From positions 1 to 12,425 of the forward strand of contig JAKAAU010000016.1 in NCBI GenBank assembly GCA_021802165.1: 12,425 nucleotides of DNA, given 5' to 3'. The notes beneath the pieces are model-generated. The model saw nothing but the letters and a program-made list of their open reading frames with translations. It searched no databases and was not told where the DNA came from. Below are positions 6,437 through 12,366 of this stretch, piece after piece. The translations under genes were made by a program, and so were the position numbers. How positions within the stretch are numbered: position 1 is the first letter of the stretch; every line of letters starts with the position of its first letter. The stretch is from Thermoplasmata archaeon (GTDB lineage: Archaea; Thermoplasmatota; Thermoplasmata; Thermoplasmatales; Thermoplasmataceae).

Positions 6437-6445
6437 ATTTATAAA
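6437..6445 (-). promoter_or_regulatory. TATA box of the small membrane-protein gene
   Basis: The minus strand reads TTTATAAAT, centred 25 bases before the ATG at 6416, which is leaderless spacing. Confidence 0.55.
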
Positions 6446-6520
6446 TGTTTGCATATTTTTATTGTATTTATTTTTAGCATAAATGAAAATTTAGATTTTT
6501 ATTATTTTCATATTAAGAAA

Positions 6521-6533
6521 AATATTTTATTAA
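6521..6533 (+). promoter_or_regulatory. TATA-like box of the prenyltransferase gene
   Basis: AATATTTTATTAA is centred about 26 bases before the ATG at 6553. There is no Shine-Dalgarno sequence, so a leaderless start is likely. Confidence 0.4.
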
Positions 6534-6552
6534 TGCAAATATAGGGTTGTAA

Positions 6553-7365
6553 ATGAATAAATGGTTAAAGATCACAAGGCCAGTAAATGGCTTTATGGGT
6601 TTCTTTTCAATATACATAGTAGGTTTTATAGCTGTGAATGTACACATTTTAAAATTTTTAATCCCAGTTTCCCTCGGTGCTATAAGTGTATTTCTTGTTA
6701 CAGCTGGTGGGAATATTATTAACGATATAAGTGATCTTGAAACGGATAAATACAACCATCCAGAGAGACCATTGCCCTCTGGTACAATATCAAAAAAGTT
6801 GGCTTATTATATGGCTTTTTCTTTTTTTATTGGGGGTTTTCTAGTATCCCTATTTGTATCTTTGCTTATAAGCTCTGTGGTGATATTAGCTGAATTACTC
6901 CTAGTTAGTTACGAATTTAAAACCAAAAAAATGGGACTACCAGGAAACATAACAATAAGCCTTCTGATTGGGATGATATTTCTCTATGGGGGTTTTATTA
7001 CCAATACACTGTCAAAGATGGTACTTTTATTTTTACTGGCTTTCTTCTCCAATATGTCAAGGGAAATCATGAAGGATATCGAGGATGTTAGAGGTGATGT
7101 AGATAGGAATACACTTCCAAAAAGAATAGGGATTCAGAACGCCAAAATAATCTCATCCATATTTGTGATTATCACCATTCTTATTTCCTTCCTCCCCTAT
7201 TATTTTCACGTATTATCAGTGTACTATCTTTATGCCGTTTTCATAGACGATTTTCTGTTTGCACTTACTATTATTTATATTTATACAAATATATCAAAGG
7301 GCGAGAAAGTATCAAAGGTGGCAATGATCTGGGGTATGGCATGCTTTCTGCTTGGTGGGTTCTAA
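6553..7365 (+). CDS. UbiA-family prenyltransferase, probable digeranylgeranylglyceryl phosphate synthase
   Basis: A 270-residue polytopic membrane enzyme of the UbiA superfamily. It most likely attaches the second geranylgeranyl chain to geranylgeranylglyceryl phosphate, making the diether core of archaeal membrane lipids. Both Asp-rich Mg-pyrophosphate motifs are present: NDISDLETD (57-65), followed by the group-typical HPERPLPSG (69-77), and DIEDVRGD (175-182) followed by NTLPKRIG (186-193). Seven to nine hydrophobic helices cover the rest. The NxxxDxxxD and RPLPSG combination and the SREIMKDIEDVRGD loop are characteristic of the archaeal lipid enzyme, but a quinone-type UbiA role cannot be excluded by motif alone. 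It is a single gene facing the tRNA transcription unit. Confidence 0.85.
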   Translation: MNKWLKITRPVNGFMGFFSIYIVGFIAVNVHILKFLIPVSLGAISVFLVTAGGNIINDISDLETDKYNHPERPLPSGTISKKLAYYMAFSFFIGGFLVSLFVSLLISSVVILAELLLVSYEFKTKKMGLPGNITISLLIGMIFLYGGFITNTLSKMVLLFLLAFFSNMSREIMKDIEDVRGDVDRNTLPKRIGIQNAKIISSIFVIITILISFLPYYFHVLSVYYLYAVFIDDFLFALTIIYIYTNISKGEKVSKVAMIWGMACFLLGGF

Positions 7366-7401
7366 CCATATAAAGTCTTAAAATTTGTTTTGATCCTATT
7401 A

Positions 7402-7416
7402 CTTAAAAGATTTAAG
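7402..7416 (-). terminator. Palindrome abutting the tRNA 3' end
   Basis: CTTAAA-AGA-TTTAAG is a perfect 6-bp inverted repeat whose right end (7416) is immediately next to the tRNA discriminator base at 7417. On the minus strand it gives CTTAAATCTTTTAAG just after the mature 3' end. It could be a weak terminator or a 3'-processing signal; the stem is all A/U except one pair. Confidence 0.35.
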
Positions 7417-7499
7417 CGCGGGGAATGGGATTTGAACCCATGCTCTCATTTCGAGAAACAGCTTAGCAGGCTGCCGCCGTACCACTGGGCCATCCCCGC
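7417..7499 (-). tRNA. tRNA-Ser (anticodon GCU)
   Basis: An 83-base class II tRNA. The acceptor stem GCGGGGA pairs fully with TCCCCGC. The D stem is GCC/GGC with GGTA in the loop. The anticodon stem GCAGC/GCTGT encloses the loop CTGCTAA, giving anticodon GCT, which reads AGC and AGU serine codons. A long variable arm (TCTC-GAAAT-GAGA) and a perfect T arm (ATGGG-TTCAAAT-CCCAT) follow. The discriminator base is G, as expected for serine, and CCA is not encoded. No intron is present. Its 5' end is only three bases downstream of the stop codon of the 60-codon gene on the same strand, and I see no TATA box inside that gene, so the two are probably co-transcribed. Confidence 0.95.
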
Positions 7500-7502
7500 A
7501 TT

Positions 7503-7685
7503 TTATGCAGGATATCTATCCTGCAGGTCGTTTGCTATTTCTTCAAGTATTTCTTCAAAGTTTTCATTTTCCATGCTGACCACTTCACCTGTGGGTAAAG
7601 TCATGCGTACATAGTAAATTTCACCGTCCTTAGATATTTCAATATCAGCCAGGCTATCTCCCATATACCTATAATTATTAGCCAT
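7503..7685 (-). CDS. Hypothetical 60-residue acidic protein upstream of tRNA-Ser
   Basis: A 60-residue protein beginning MANNYRYMGDSLADIEISKD. The middle looks like a beta hairpin (EIYYVRMTLPTGEVVSM, residues 22-38) and the end like an acidic amphipathic helix (ENFEEILEEIANDLQDRY). No signal peptide, membrane segment or metal motif is visible, and I do not recognise the family. It is kept as a gene because the composition is protein-like, the shape is compact and it sits in a tidy position between ribA and the tRNA. No good TATA box lies at leaderless distance; a weak AGAAAATAAT (7721-7730, minus strand) would give a leader of about 14 bases. Confidence 0.65.
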   Translation of the reverse strand: MANNYRYMGDSLADIEISKDGEIYYVRMTLPTGEVVSMENENFEEILEEIANDLQDRYPA

Positions 7686-7793
7686 ATATTATGTTTTTCA
7701 ATACCACGGGCTTCTACACAATTATTTTCTCTGTAGTTTAAAATCAATACAAATCCACTGTATACAAATAAATTCCCTGAATTATTCTAATTA

Positions 7794-8372
7794 TCAGAGT
7801 AGATGTCCCATTTTATCTTTCTTTGTCTCCAGATAAAATTTATCAAATTCTGTGGGTTCAATGATGACAGGAATTCTTTTCACTATTTTTATTCCGTTGT
7901 CTTCCAGGAATTTAATTTTTTCAGGATTATTAGTCATTATCTGAACAGACTTTATTTTAAAATATTTTATAACGTCTGTAGCAAAATTGTATTTTCTGTT
8001 GTCTGCAGGAAGCCCCTGCTCCACATTTGCCTCTACCGTATCCAGTCCCGCATCTTCAAGATGATAGGCCCTGATTTTATTCAGAAGTCCTATTCCCCTG
8101 CCTTCCTGCCTTAAATAAATGAGCATGCCATAATCCTGTTTGCCTATATATCTCATTGATGTCAATAATTGATCCCTGCAATCGCATCTCATCGAACCAA
8201 AAACGTCTCCAGTCAGGCACTCAGAGTGAATCCTTACAGGCACATTTTCTTTTCCTTCCACGTTGCCATGTACAAGAACAGCGTGGTCTTTATTTTCATC
8301 ATTTTTAAAAACGTATATTTCGAATGAACCGAATCTGGTAGGTAATTTGGCCTTAGAATAAAATTCTAACAT
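7794..8372 (-). CDS. ribA: GTP cyclohydrolase II
   Basis: A 192-residue single-domain enzyme catalysing the first step of riboflavin synthesis, GTP to 2,5-diamino-6-ribosylamino-4(3H)-pyrimidinone 5'-phosphate plus formate and pyrophosphate. The zinc ligands are Cys52, Cys63 and Cys65 in [16 protein letters not shown]. The GTP-binding [20 protein letters not shown] spans 87-106, with Tyr103 at the active-site position. Asp124 and Arg126 in LPADNRKY match the catalytic pair of E. coli RibA, offset by two residues. TNNPEKI (147-153) and the terminal KMGHLL are also family signatures. The DHBP synthase domain found in many bacterial fusions is absent. The TATA box places transcription start just before ATG 8372; an in-frame GTG at 8381 would add three residues. 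Many archaea use the unrelated GTP cyclohydrolase III instead. Confidence 0.95.
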   Translation of the reverse strand: MLEFYSKAKLPTRFGSFEIYVFKNDENKDHAVLVHGNVEGKENVPVRIHSECLTGDVFGSMRCDCRDQLLTSMRYIGKQDYGMLIYLRQEGRGIGLLNKIRAYHLEDAGLDTVEANVEQGLPADNRKYNFATDVIKYFKIKSVQIMTNNPEKIKFLEDNGIKIVKRIPVIIEPTEFDKFYLETKKDKMGHLL

Positions 8373-8397
8373 ATTTGTCACAAGAAATTGCTAAATT

Positions 8398-8406
8398 CTA
8401 TAAAAA
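8398..8406 (-). promoter_or_regulatory. TATA box of ribA
   Basis: The minus strand reads TTTTTATAG, centred 30 bases before ATG 8372. The expected transcription start is around 8376, downstream of the in-frame GTG at 8381, which supports the ATG as the true start. No FMN riboswitch-like structure precedes the gene. Confidence 0.5.
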
Positions 8407-8467
8407 GATATTTGAAAATTATTTTTATAGCAGGTTCATCGATTTTAAAAATAAGATGATCCATACC

Positions 8468-9628
8468 TTATTCTAATTTCTCAGCGAGTATATAACCCTT
8501 CTCAGATTTGAACACATATATATTCTTGCTTCCTGTCAGATTTTTTTCCAGTGCGTTTTTGTGTATATACATTTCATCAGGATTCATATTGAATCTAAAA
8601 AATACTTTCCCTCCATCACACTTTGCAAGTTTATGTTCAATATTCAAATCATCAGAAAAATCTATAATAGAATACTGTGTACCCGGAAATGTCTTTAATT
8701 CAGAATTCCCAGCAAATACGTACCGTTTCTGATCTAAGTATATCATTTTCCAGGCAGGGTCTATAATATCATTCAAAAGTTTGGCATATACTACGGAAAT
8801 ATCAGGCATAAAAAGATATTCAAAGTTCTTGTATTCCGGAGATAATGATTTTTTGAATTCATCCGGCTTGCCCGAATATATTATATTTTCAGGGAGAATA
8901 ACAGCAGTTGATTCTTCTGTTGAGAGCGAGGGTGAATAGACCGTTAATCGATTCAGGTTTCCGTTTATGGATATATACTCTTTTTCTCCCTTTAAGAGTA
9001 TATTTTCCCATTTAATATGAGGTGGAAGGTCTATTGCATATCCGAAAATGTTATCTGAAATAGAAATAGAATCAAGGGGATTCGGAGATAGCTGTGAAAA
9101 ATATTTTTCCTTTGAATTTGATGGGCGCAAAGGATCACTGAATATTACCGAGTCTCTGAAATCACCAGAATAATTGAAAAAGTCCTCGTTTATAAAATTA
9201 GCAGTGGATTGGTATGGAATTCGGTTCAAAAGAGCCATGAGATATCTTGATTTGTTCATTTCAATACCTATTACATCAGAATACTTGGCAAATACAATAT
9301 CCTGCATACCTGCACCGCTTCCCGCATCGATAATATGATGTCCCTTCAATCTCTGAGCCCTGTATTTTCCTATTATTTCCGGTGTTGAATACATAGAGGA
9401 ATAATAATCAAGAAATAGGTGGTCTGCGTATGTAAATTTTCTGGAGACCCTTATTCTAGATTTTGCAAATTCAAATAAATATTTAAAATCGGGGTTTCTT
9501 TTCCTATTAATCTGTTCTGAAGAGTAACCCTTACGGATCATGTCAACTATATCATTTATTTCCTGATCTACAGCTTCATAGTAAATCTCTGAATTATAGA
9601 TTTTACTCAATATATTATCAATATTCAT
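8468..9628 (-). CDS. Class I SAM methyltransferase with THUMP-like C-terminal domain
   Basis: A 386-residue protein. Residues 1-95 are a helical N-terminal part (YADHLFLDYYSSMYSTPEII leading into the fold). SAM motif I is HHIIDAGSGAGMQ (97-109), with the ribose-binding acid Glu123 in VIGIEMN and a later SDPLRPS (164-170) where relatives have DPARR-type loops. From about 268 the sequence EYLFMPDISVVYAKLLNDI, then Y(304)VFAGNSELKTFPGTQYSI, resembles the C-terminal THUMP-like domain of a class of bacterial methyltransferases (WLYEPDxAVxRA... pattern). The target is unknown; a nucleic acid is plausible by family. Its ATG overlaps the stop of the AhpD-like gene (ATGA), so the two are co-transcribed and probably translationally coupled. 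Confidence 0.8.
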   Translation of the reverse strand: MNIDNILSKIYNSEIYYEAVDQEINDIVDMIRKGYSSEQINRKRNPDFKYLFEFAKSRIRVSRKFTYADHLFLDYYSSMYSTPEIIGKYRAQRLKGHHIIDAGSGAGMQDIVFAKYSDVIGIEMNKSRYLMALLNRIPYQSTANFINEDFFNYSGDFRDSVIFSDPLRPSNSKEKYFSQLSPNPLDSISISDNIFGYAIDLPPHIKWENILLKGEKEYISINGNLNRLTVYSPSLSTEESTAVILPENIIYSGKPDEFKKSLSPEYKNFEYLFMPDISVVYAKLLNDIIDPAWKMIYLDQKRYVFAGNSELKTFPGTQYSIIDFSDDLNIEHKLAKCDGGKVFFRFNMNPDEMYIHKNALEKNLTGSKNIYVFKSEKGYILAEKLE

Positions 9629-9963
9629 TGTTTTTCAAACTGGTTTATTGCATCAATTAAGTTATTCATTTCCATAAGTGCCTGTGAGCCATACATTAAT
9701 ACTGTTACATAGCCCACTTCCATAAGCTCTTTTTTAGTTGCACCCGCTTTAAATGCTTCATTAACATGATATGAAATGCACCATTCACACCTGGCGGCAA
9801 TTCCCAGAGCCAGGGCTAATAATTCTTTTGTTTTTGTATCAAGGGCTCCTGAATTCATGGTTGTGCCCATGAAATTCATAAATGAGCTTGCAAATGCTTT
9901 ATTATCTTTATTAGATTCCACTATTATCCTGTTAACTTCTTGTAATTTTTTATTGGCGTCCAT
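9625..9963 (-). CDS. AhpD-like carboxymuconolactone decarboxylase-family protein
   Basis: A 112-residue all-helical protein of the CMD/AhpD family. The core KTKELLALALGIAARCEWC carries Cys59 and Cys62 in a CxxC, with His66 four residues later (CEWCISYH), the alkylhydroperoxidase AhpD core motif. Such proteins act as disulfide reductases or peroxidases; the single-domain short form is common. The start is ATG 9963, which matches the TATA box; an upstream in-frame TTG at 9972 is less likely. It is the first gene of an operon with the THUMP-like methyltransferase. Members with CxxC and His are probably redox active, but the partner is not evident from context; the peroxiredoxin at 288-875 is one candidate. 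Confidence 0.85.
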   Translation of the reverse strand: MDANKKLQEVNRIIVESNKDNKAFASSFMNFMGTTMNSGALDTKTKELLALALGIAARCEWCISYHVNEAFKAGATKKELMEVGYVTVLMYGSQALMEMNNLIDAINQFEKQ

Positions 9964-9981
9964 ATATATCAACTGCTCATA

Positions 9982-9996
9982 CTTATTATATATATT
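9982..9996 (-). promoter_or_regulatory. TATA box of the AhpD-like/methyltransferase operon
   Basis: The minus strand reads TAATATATATAATAA, centred about 26 bases before ATG 9963. This indicates a leaderless operon promoter and supports the ATG start. Confidence 0.5.
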
Positions 9997-10130
9997 AGGG
10001 TAATGCTGTTATAGTTATTTTGTGGAATTTCACTGTTAATCTTATATTGAACAGGAAAAAATAGGATTACTAATTCTACATGAATTTTGAATGAAATATT
10101 ATTGATATATATATGAGTATATGTGACATT

Positions 10131-10166
10131 CTCCCATCCTAACGCATGTGGCTTCCTGCTTTCAGG
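10131..10166 (+). mobile_element. Possible solo right end of an IS200/IS605-type element
   Basis: CTCCCATCCTAACGCATGTG followed by GCTTCCTGCTTTCAGG resembles the right-end arrangement of many archaeal IS200/IS605 elements (CTCCCCxxCCTAACGG..GGGGCTTCCT). The first stem pairs CCCAT (10133-10137) with ATG-T-GG (10146-10151, one bulged T). The second is CCTG-CTTT-CAGG (10155-10166). No TnpB sequence lies upstream, so if correct it is an isolated end. An unrelated structured leader is the alternative. Confidence 0.3.
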
Positions 10167-10279
10167 CTAAATATTTTACAACAATAAGTTTCAGAAATGG
10201 AGCCATATAAATTAAGTGGCTTATTTTCCGATAGATTGATTTATGACAACGGATTCAGGATAAAGTATATAGATGCATG

Positions 10280-10288
10280 AATATATAG
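10280..10288 (+). promoter_or_regulatory. Candidate TATA box of folD
   Basis: AATATATAG would start transcription near 10310 and give a leader of about 28 bases. That fits the Shine-Dalgarno-like GGAAGGTG at 10324-10331, six bases before ATG 10338. FolD is thus one of the few genes here with a leader and ribosome site. Confidence 0.4.
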
Positions 10289-10337
10289 TATGTAAAATCT
10301 AAGAAAATGCATTTTAAGATAAGGGAAGGTGCCGAAC

Positions 10338-11180
10338 ATGTTGTTGGACGGAAAAATAGTTGCAAATGAAAAAATGTTAAAGATCAGGTCAGAAATTGAA
10401 GCCATAAAAGATAAATATAAGATCACACCGAAACTTCAGTTGATTCAGATCGGAAATGATCCTGCCAGTACTATCTACGCCAATTCAAAAATTAAACGTG
10501 GAGATAAGCTTGGAGTAGAGGTTGAATTAAAAAATTTCGCTTCAATAGATCAGAAAAGTCTTATAGACTATGTCAAATCATGCAACGGAAGAGATGATAT
10601 ATACGGAATAATGATAGAATCACCCTTACCCCCCGGGCTGAATTTTTATAATACAGTTAATAATATAAGCTTTTACAAGGATTCAGATGGGATGACCCCG
10701 TATAATCAGGGAAATCTAGCCATGAAAAATGAAATGATTGCTCCGGCAACAGCCAGGGCAGTAATAGATATAATTGAATATTATAAAGTCCCGGGTAACA
10801 CTGTTTGTATAATTAACAGGTCTCCGGTAGTCGGGCGTCCACTTTCAATGCTGCTTCTCAACAGGGATTATACAGTAACACTATGTCATAGCAAAACTCC
10901 GGATATCAGAAAAATTTCAAGAGAAAGCGATATAGTAGTTGTTGCCGTGGGGGTTTCCGGATTTCTTGATAATGATTATGTTAAACCTGATTCTACTGTA
11001 ATAGATGTTGGAATTAACTACTCCGGGAAAAAAATTACTGGTGATGCTAATTTTTCTGTACTGGAAAAATATATAGAGAATATCACTCCCGTTCCAGGCG
11101 GTATTGGCATAGTTACAGCAACAGATATATTTGAAAATTTTCTCAACGGATTGAAATACCAGCTTGAAAATAAAAAATGA
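10338..11180 (+). CDS. folD: Bifunctional methylenetetrahydrofolate dehydrogenase / methenyl-THF cyclohydrolase
   Basis: A 280-residue FolD of normal length. It interconverts 5,10-methylene-, 5,10-methenyl- and 10-formyl-tetrahydrofolate (NAD(P)-dependent) in one-carbon metabolism. The catalytic Tyr47 and Lys51 sit in STIYANSKIKRG. The folate-site loop is IESPLPPGLN (93-102), and DSDGMTPYNQGNL (115-127) matches the DVDGxxPxNxGxL signature. The nucleotide-binding NRSPVVGRPLSMLLL (160-174) and TVTLCHSKT (179-187) follow, with VIDVGIN (221-227) and TPVPGGIGIVTATD (250-263) at the end. In the folate loop, relatives have QLPLP; here it is ESPLP, so the Gln implicated in cyclohydrolase chemistry is Glu94. 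The ATG at 10338 is chosen for its ribosome site; an in-frame GTG at 10329 would add three residues. Confidence 0.93.
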   Translation: MLLDGKIVANEKMLKIRSEIEAIKDKYKITPKLQLIQIGNDPASTIYANSKIKRGDKLGVEVELKNFASIDQKSLIDYVKSCNGRDDIYGIMIESPLPPGLNFYNTVNNISFYKDSDGMTPYNQGNLAMKNEMIAPATARAVIDIIEYYKVPGNTVCIINRSPVVGRPLSMLLLNRDYTVTLCHSKTPDIRKISRESDIVVVAVGVSGFLDNDYVKPDSTVIDVGINYSGKKITGDANFSVLEKYIENITPVPGGIGIVTATDIFENFLNGLKYQLENKK

Positions 11181-11195
11181 TTCATTAAACAAACG

Positions 11196-11203
11196 TTTAT
11201 ATC
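11196..11203 (+). promoter_or_regulatory. TATA box of the 89-residue orphan gene
   Basis: TTTATATC, preceded by AAACG, is centred 26 bases before ATG 11225, the exact spacing for a leaderless archaeal mRNA. A seven-T tract (11218-11224) right before the ATG may terminate folD transcripts. Confidence 0.55.
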
Positions 11204-11224
11204 TGAGTCTTTATTTCTTTTTTT

Positions 11225-11494
11225 ATGTATGATATTGAACACGCCCTTGATCATTTTATTTACTCTAAATTTATAAATACAGTTAACAGTATATACATTT
11301 TAAAGGGATTTTATGACATATATATTAACGATTCAGTATATTCTGGCATAAATATGTTAACAGTCAATAATGGAACCCTTAAAATATATAGTATAGATTC
11401 GGTGGTATTTTCAATAAATTATACAGATGTGTGCTGTATCACTGTTTACAAAGATTACCAAAAACTGAATTTTAGAATTAAACCAAGACAGTAG
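11225..11494 (+). CDS. Hypothetical 89-residue beta-rich protein
   Basis: An 89-residue protein that I do not recognise. An N-terminal helix (MYDIEHALDHFIYSKFINTV, 1-20) is followed by about five short beta-like strands rich in Ile, Tyr and Val (SIYILKGFYDIYI, LTVNNGTLKIYSI, VVFSINYT, VCCITVY, LNFRIK). Two adjacent cysteines lie at 70-71. There is no signal peptide or membrane helix. The strong TATA box at leaderless spacing argues that it is expressed. It is convergent with the HEPN-like gene, with only four bases between the stops. The strand pattern is compatible with a small barrel, but no named family can be supported. Confidence 0.65.
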   Translation: MYDIEHALDHFIYSKFINTVNSIYILKGFYDIYINDSVYSGINMLTVNNGTLKIYSIDSVVFSINYTDVCCITVYKDYQKLNFRIKPRQ

Positions 11495-11498
11495 ATTA

Positions 11499-12290
11499 TC
11501 AGTAATTCCTTCTGCTTGTGGAGCCATGGTATTTTTTCTGAGCACGTATTTTATCAGAACTATGTGTAACCTCGTTTCTTGGAATTTTCCCGGGCTCTAT
11601 TTCCGATAATAGTTTGGCTGCAGCTGATGCTGCTATTTCAACACTTTTAGAAACAGGATAAAGATCCCATTCATTTTCTCCATGTGCAAGCAGATTTCGT
11701 ATGTTCAGTGATAGCCGGAACATGAGACCTGTTGGTCGATCCACGAATTTAGTTGCCCAGCGTAATAATGAATTTTCTGAACCTGGAAACGGTTCGCCAT
11801 TGACATATATATCAGTTCTTCCCAGGCCTTTCAGTCTTATATATAGTTTGAGCCTTCTATAATCATAATTCTCCAGAATTATGTCATCATTTCCATATTT
11901 TGATATCTTAATTCTATTTCCAAGCCATCTGGAATATGCACAGCGCATTCCCATTTCTAGCAAAAGGTATAGGTCAAGTGTTGCCAATTCATTGAATCTT
12001 CCAAGATTTATAAGATCTATAGTATCTTTACGTAGCTTTTCCAGTTTAGGTGGAAGTCTGCCTTCGTATTCCATAGAATCAACTATCATTTCTGGAATAT
12101 TCGCAAGAAAAAATCCCAGACAATTGTCTTTTGTACATTTTAATTCTGGTTCAACCTTTTTATTATTATAAATTATATTATTATCTGTGCAGGTAATCCT
12201 TTGAAGTGAAGCGTTGATCATAGTTCTGTCATAACTCTCCGGATACTGAAAGAAATCAAAGACCTCTTCCATAATATATTCTGAATACAT
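11499..12290 (-). CDS. Hypothetical protein with HEPN-like C-terminal RNxxxH motif
   Basis: A 263-residue protein of unknown function. Near the C-terminus, FRLSLNIRNLLAHGENEWDL (191-210) contains Arg198-Asn199-x3-His203, the RxxxxH signature of HEPN domains, followed by a long helix (SVEIAASAAAKLLSEI, 216-231). Earlier helices (ATLDLYLLLEMGMRCAYSRW, 103-122) could form the first half of the four-helix bundle. A region of likely strands at 126-167 would be an insertion between the halves. The N-terminal third has cysteines at 34, 52 and 57, possibly a small metal site. The tail from 236 is basic and likely disordered. HEPN proteins are often RNases in toxin or defence systems, but no antitoxin or nucleotidyltransferase partner is adjacent. 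ATG 12290 fits a TATA-like AATAAAATAG centred about 25 bases upstream. Confidence 0.65.
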   Translation of the reverse strand: MYSEYIMEEVFDFFQYPESYDRTMINASLQRITCTDNNIIYNNKKVEPELKCTKDNCLGFFLANIPEMIVDSMEYEGRLPPKLEKLRKDTIDLINLGRFNELATLDLYLLLEMGMRCAYSRWLGNRIKISKYGNDDIILENYDYRRLKLYIRLKGLGRTDIYVNGEPFPGSENSLLRWATKFVDRPTGLMFRLSLNIRNLLAHGENEWDLYPVSKSVEIAASAAAKLLSEIEPGKIPRNEVTHSSDKIRAQKKYHGSTSRRNY

Positions 12291-12356
12291 AATTGTTCTA
12301 TACTTTTCTCCTATTTTATTCTAACCACTAAAGCTGAATTGTACTTTAAATTCGCA

Positions 12357-12366
12357 TTTATTAAAT
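12357..12366 (+). promoter_or_regulatory. TATA-like box facing out of the window
   Basis: TTTATTAAAT would start transcription rightward near 12387. No reading frame opens properly in the remaining bases, so any gene driven by it lies mostly beyond the window. Confidence 0.3.

Larger units (their letters stand above)
9997..10337. other. Gene-free spacer upstream of folD
   Basis: About 340 bases without a convincing gene. It holds two adjacent small hairpins at 10133-10166 that resemble an insertion-sequence end, and several TATA-like motifs, including AAGTATATAG (10264-10273) and AATATATAG (10280-10288). The only other reading frames are a few codons long. Confidence 0.5.

Noticed and set aside
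7390..7614. A 74-codon plus-strand frame.
   Set aside because: It runs antisense through the tRNA-Ser gene and into the 60-codon gene, and its translation is simply the tRNA complement. Shadow frame.
7803..8114. A 103-codon frame antisense to ribA.
   Set aside because: The opposite strand carries all RibA catalytic motifs; this frame has no motif or promoter.
10131..10320. A folate or other riboswitch controlling folD.
   Set aside because: The hairpins end about 170 bases before the gene and lie upstream of the likely TATA boxes, so they would not be in the folD leader. No known riboswitch core is recognisable.
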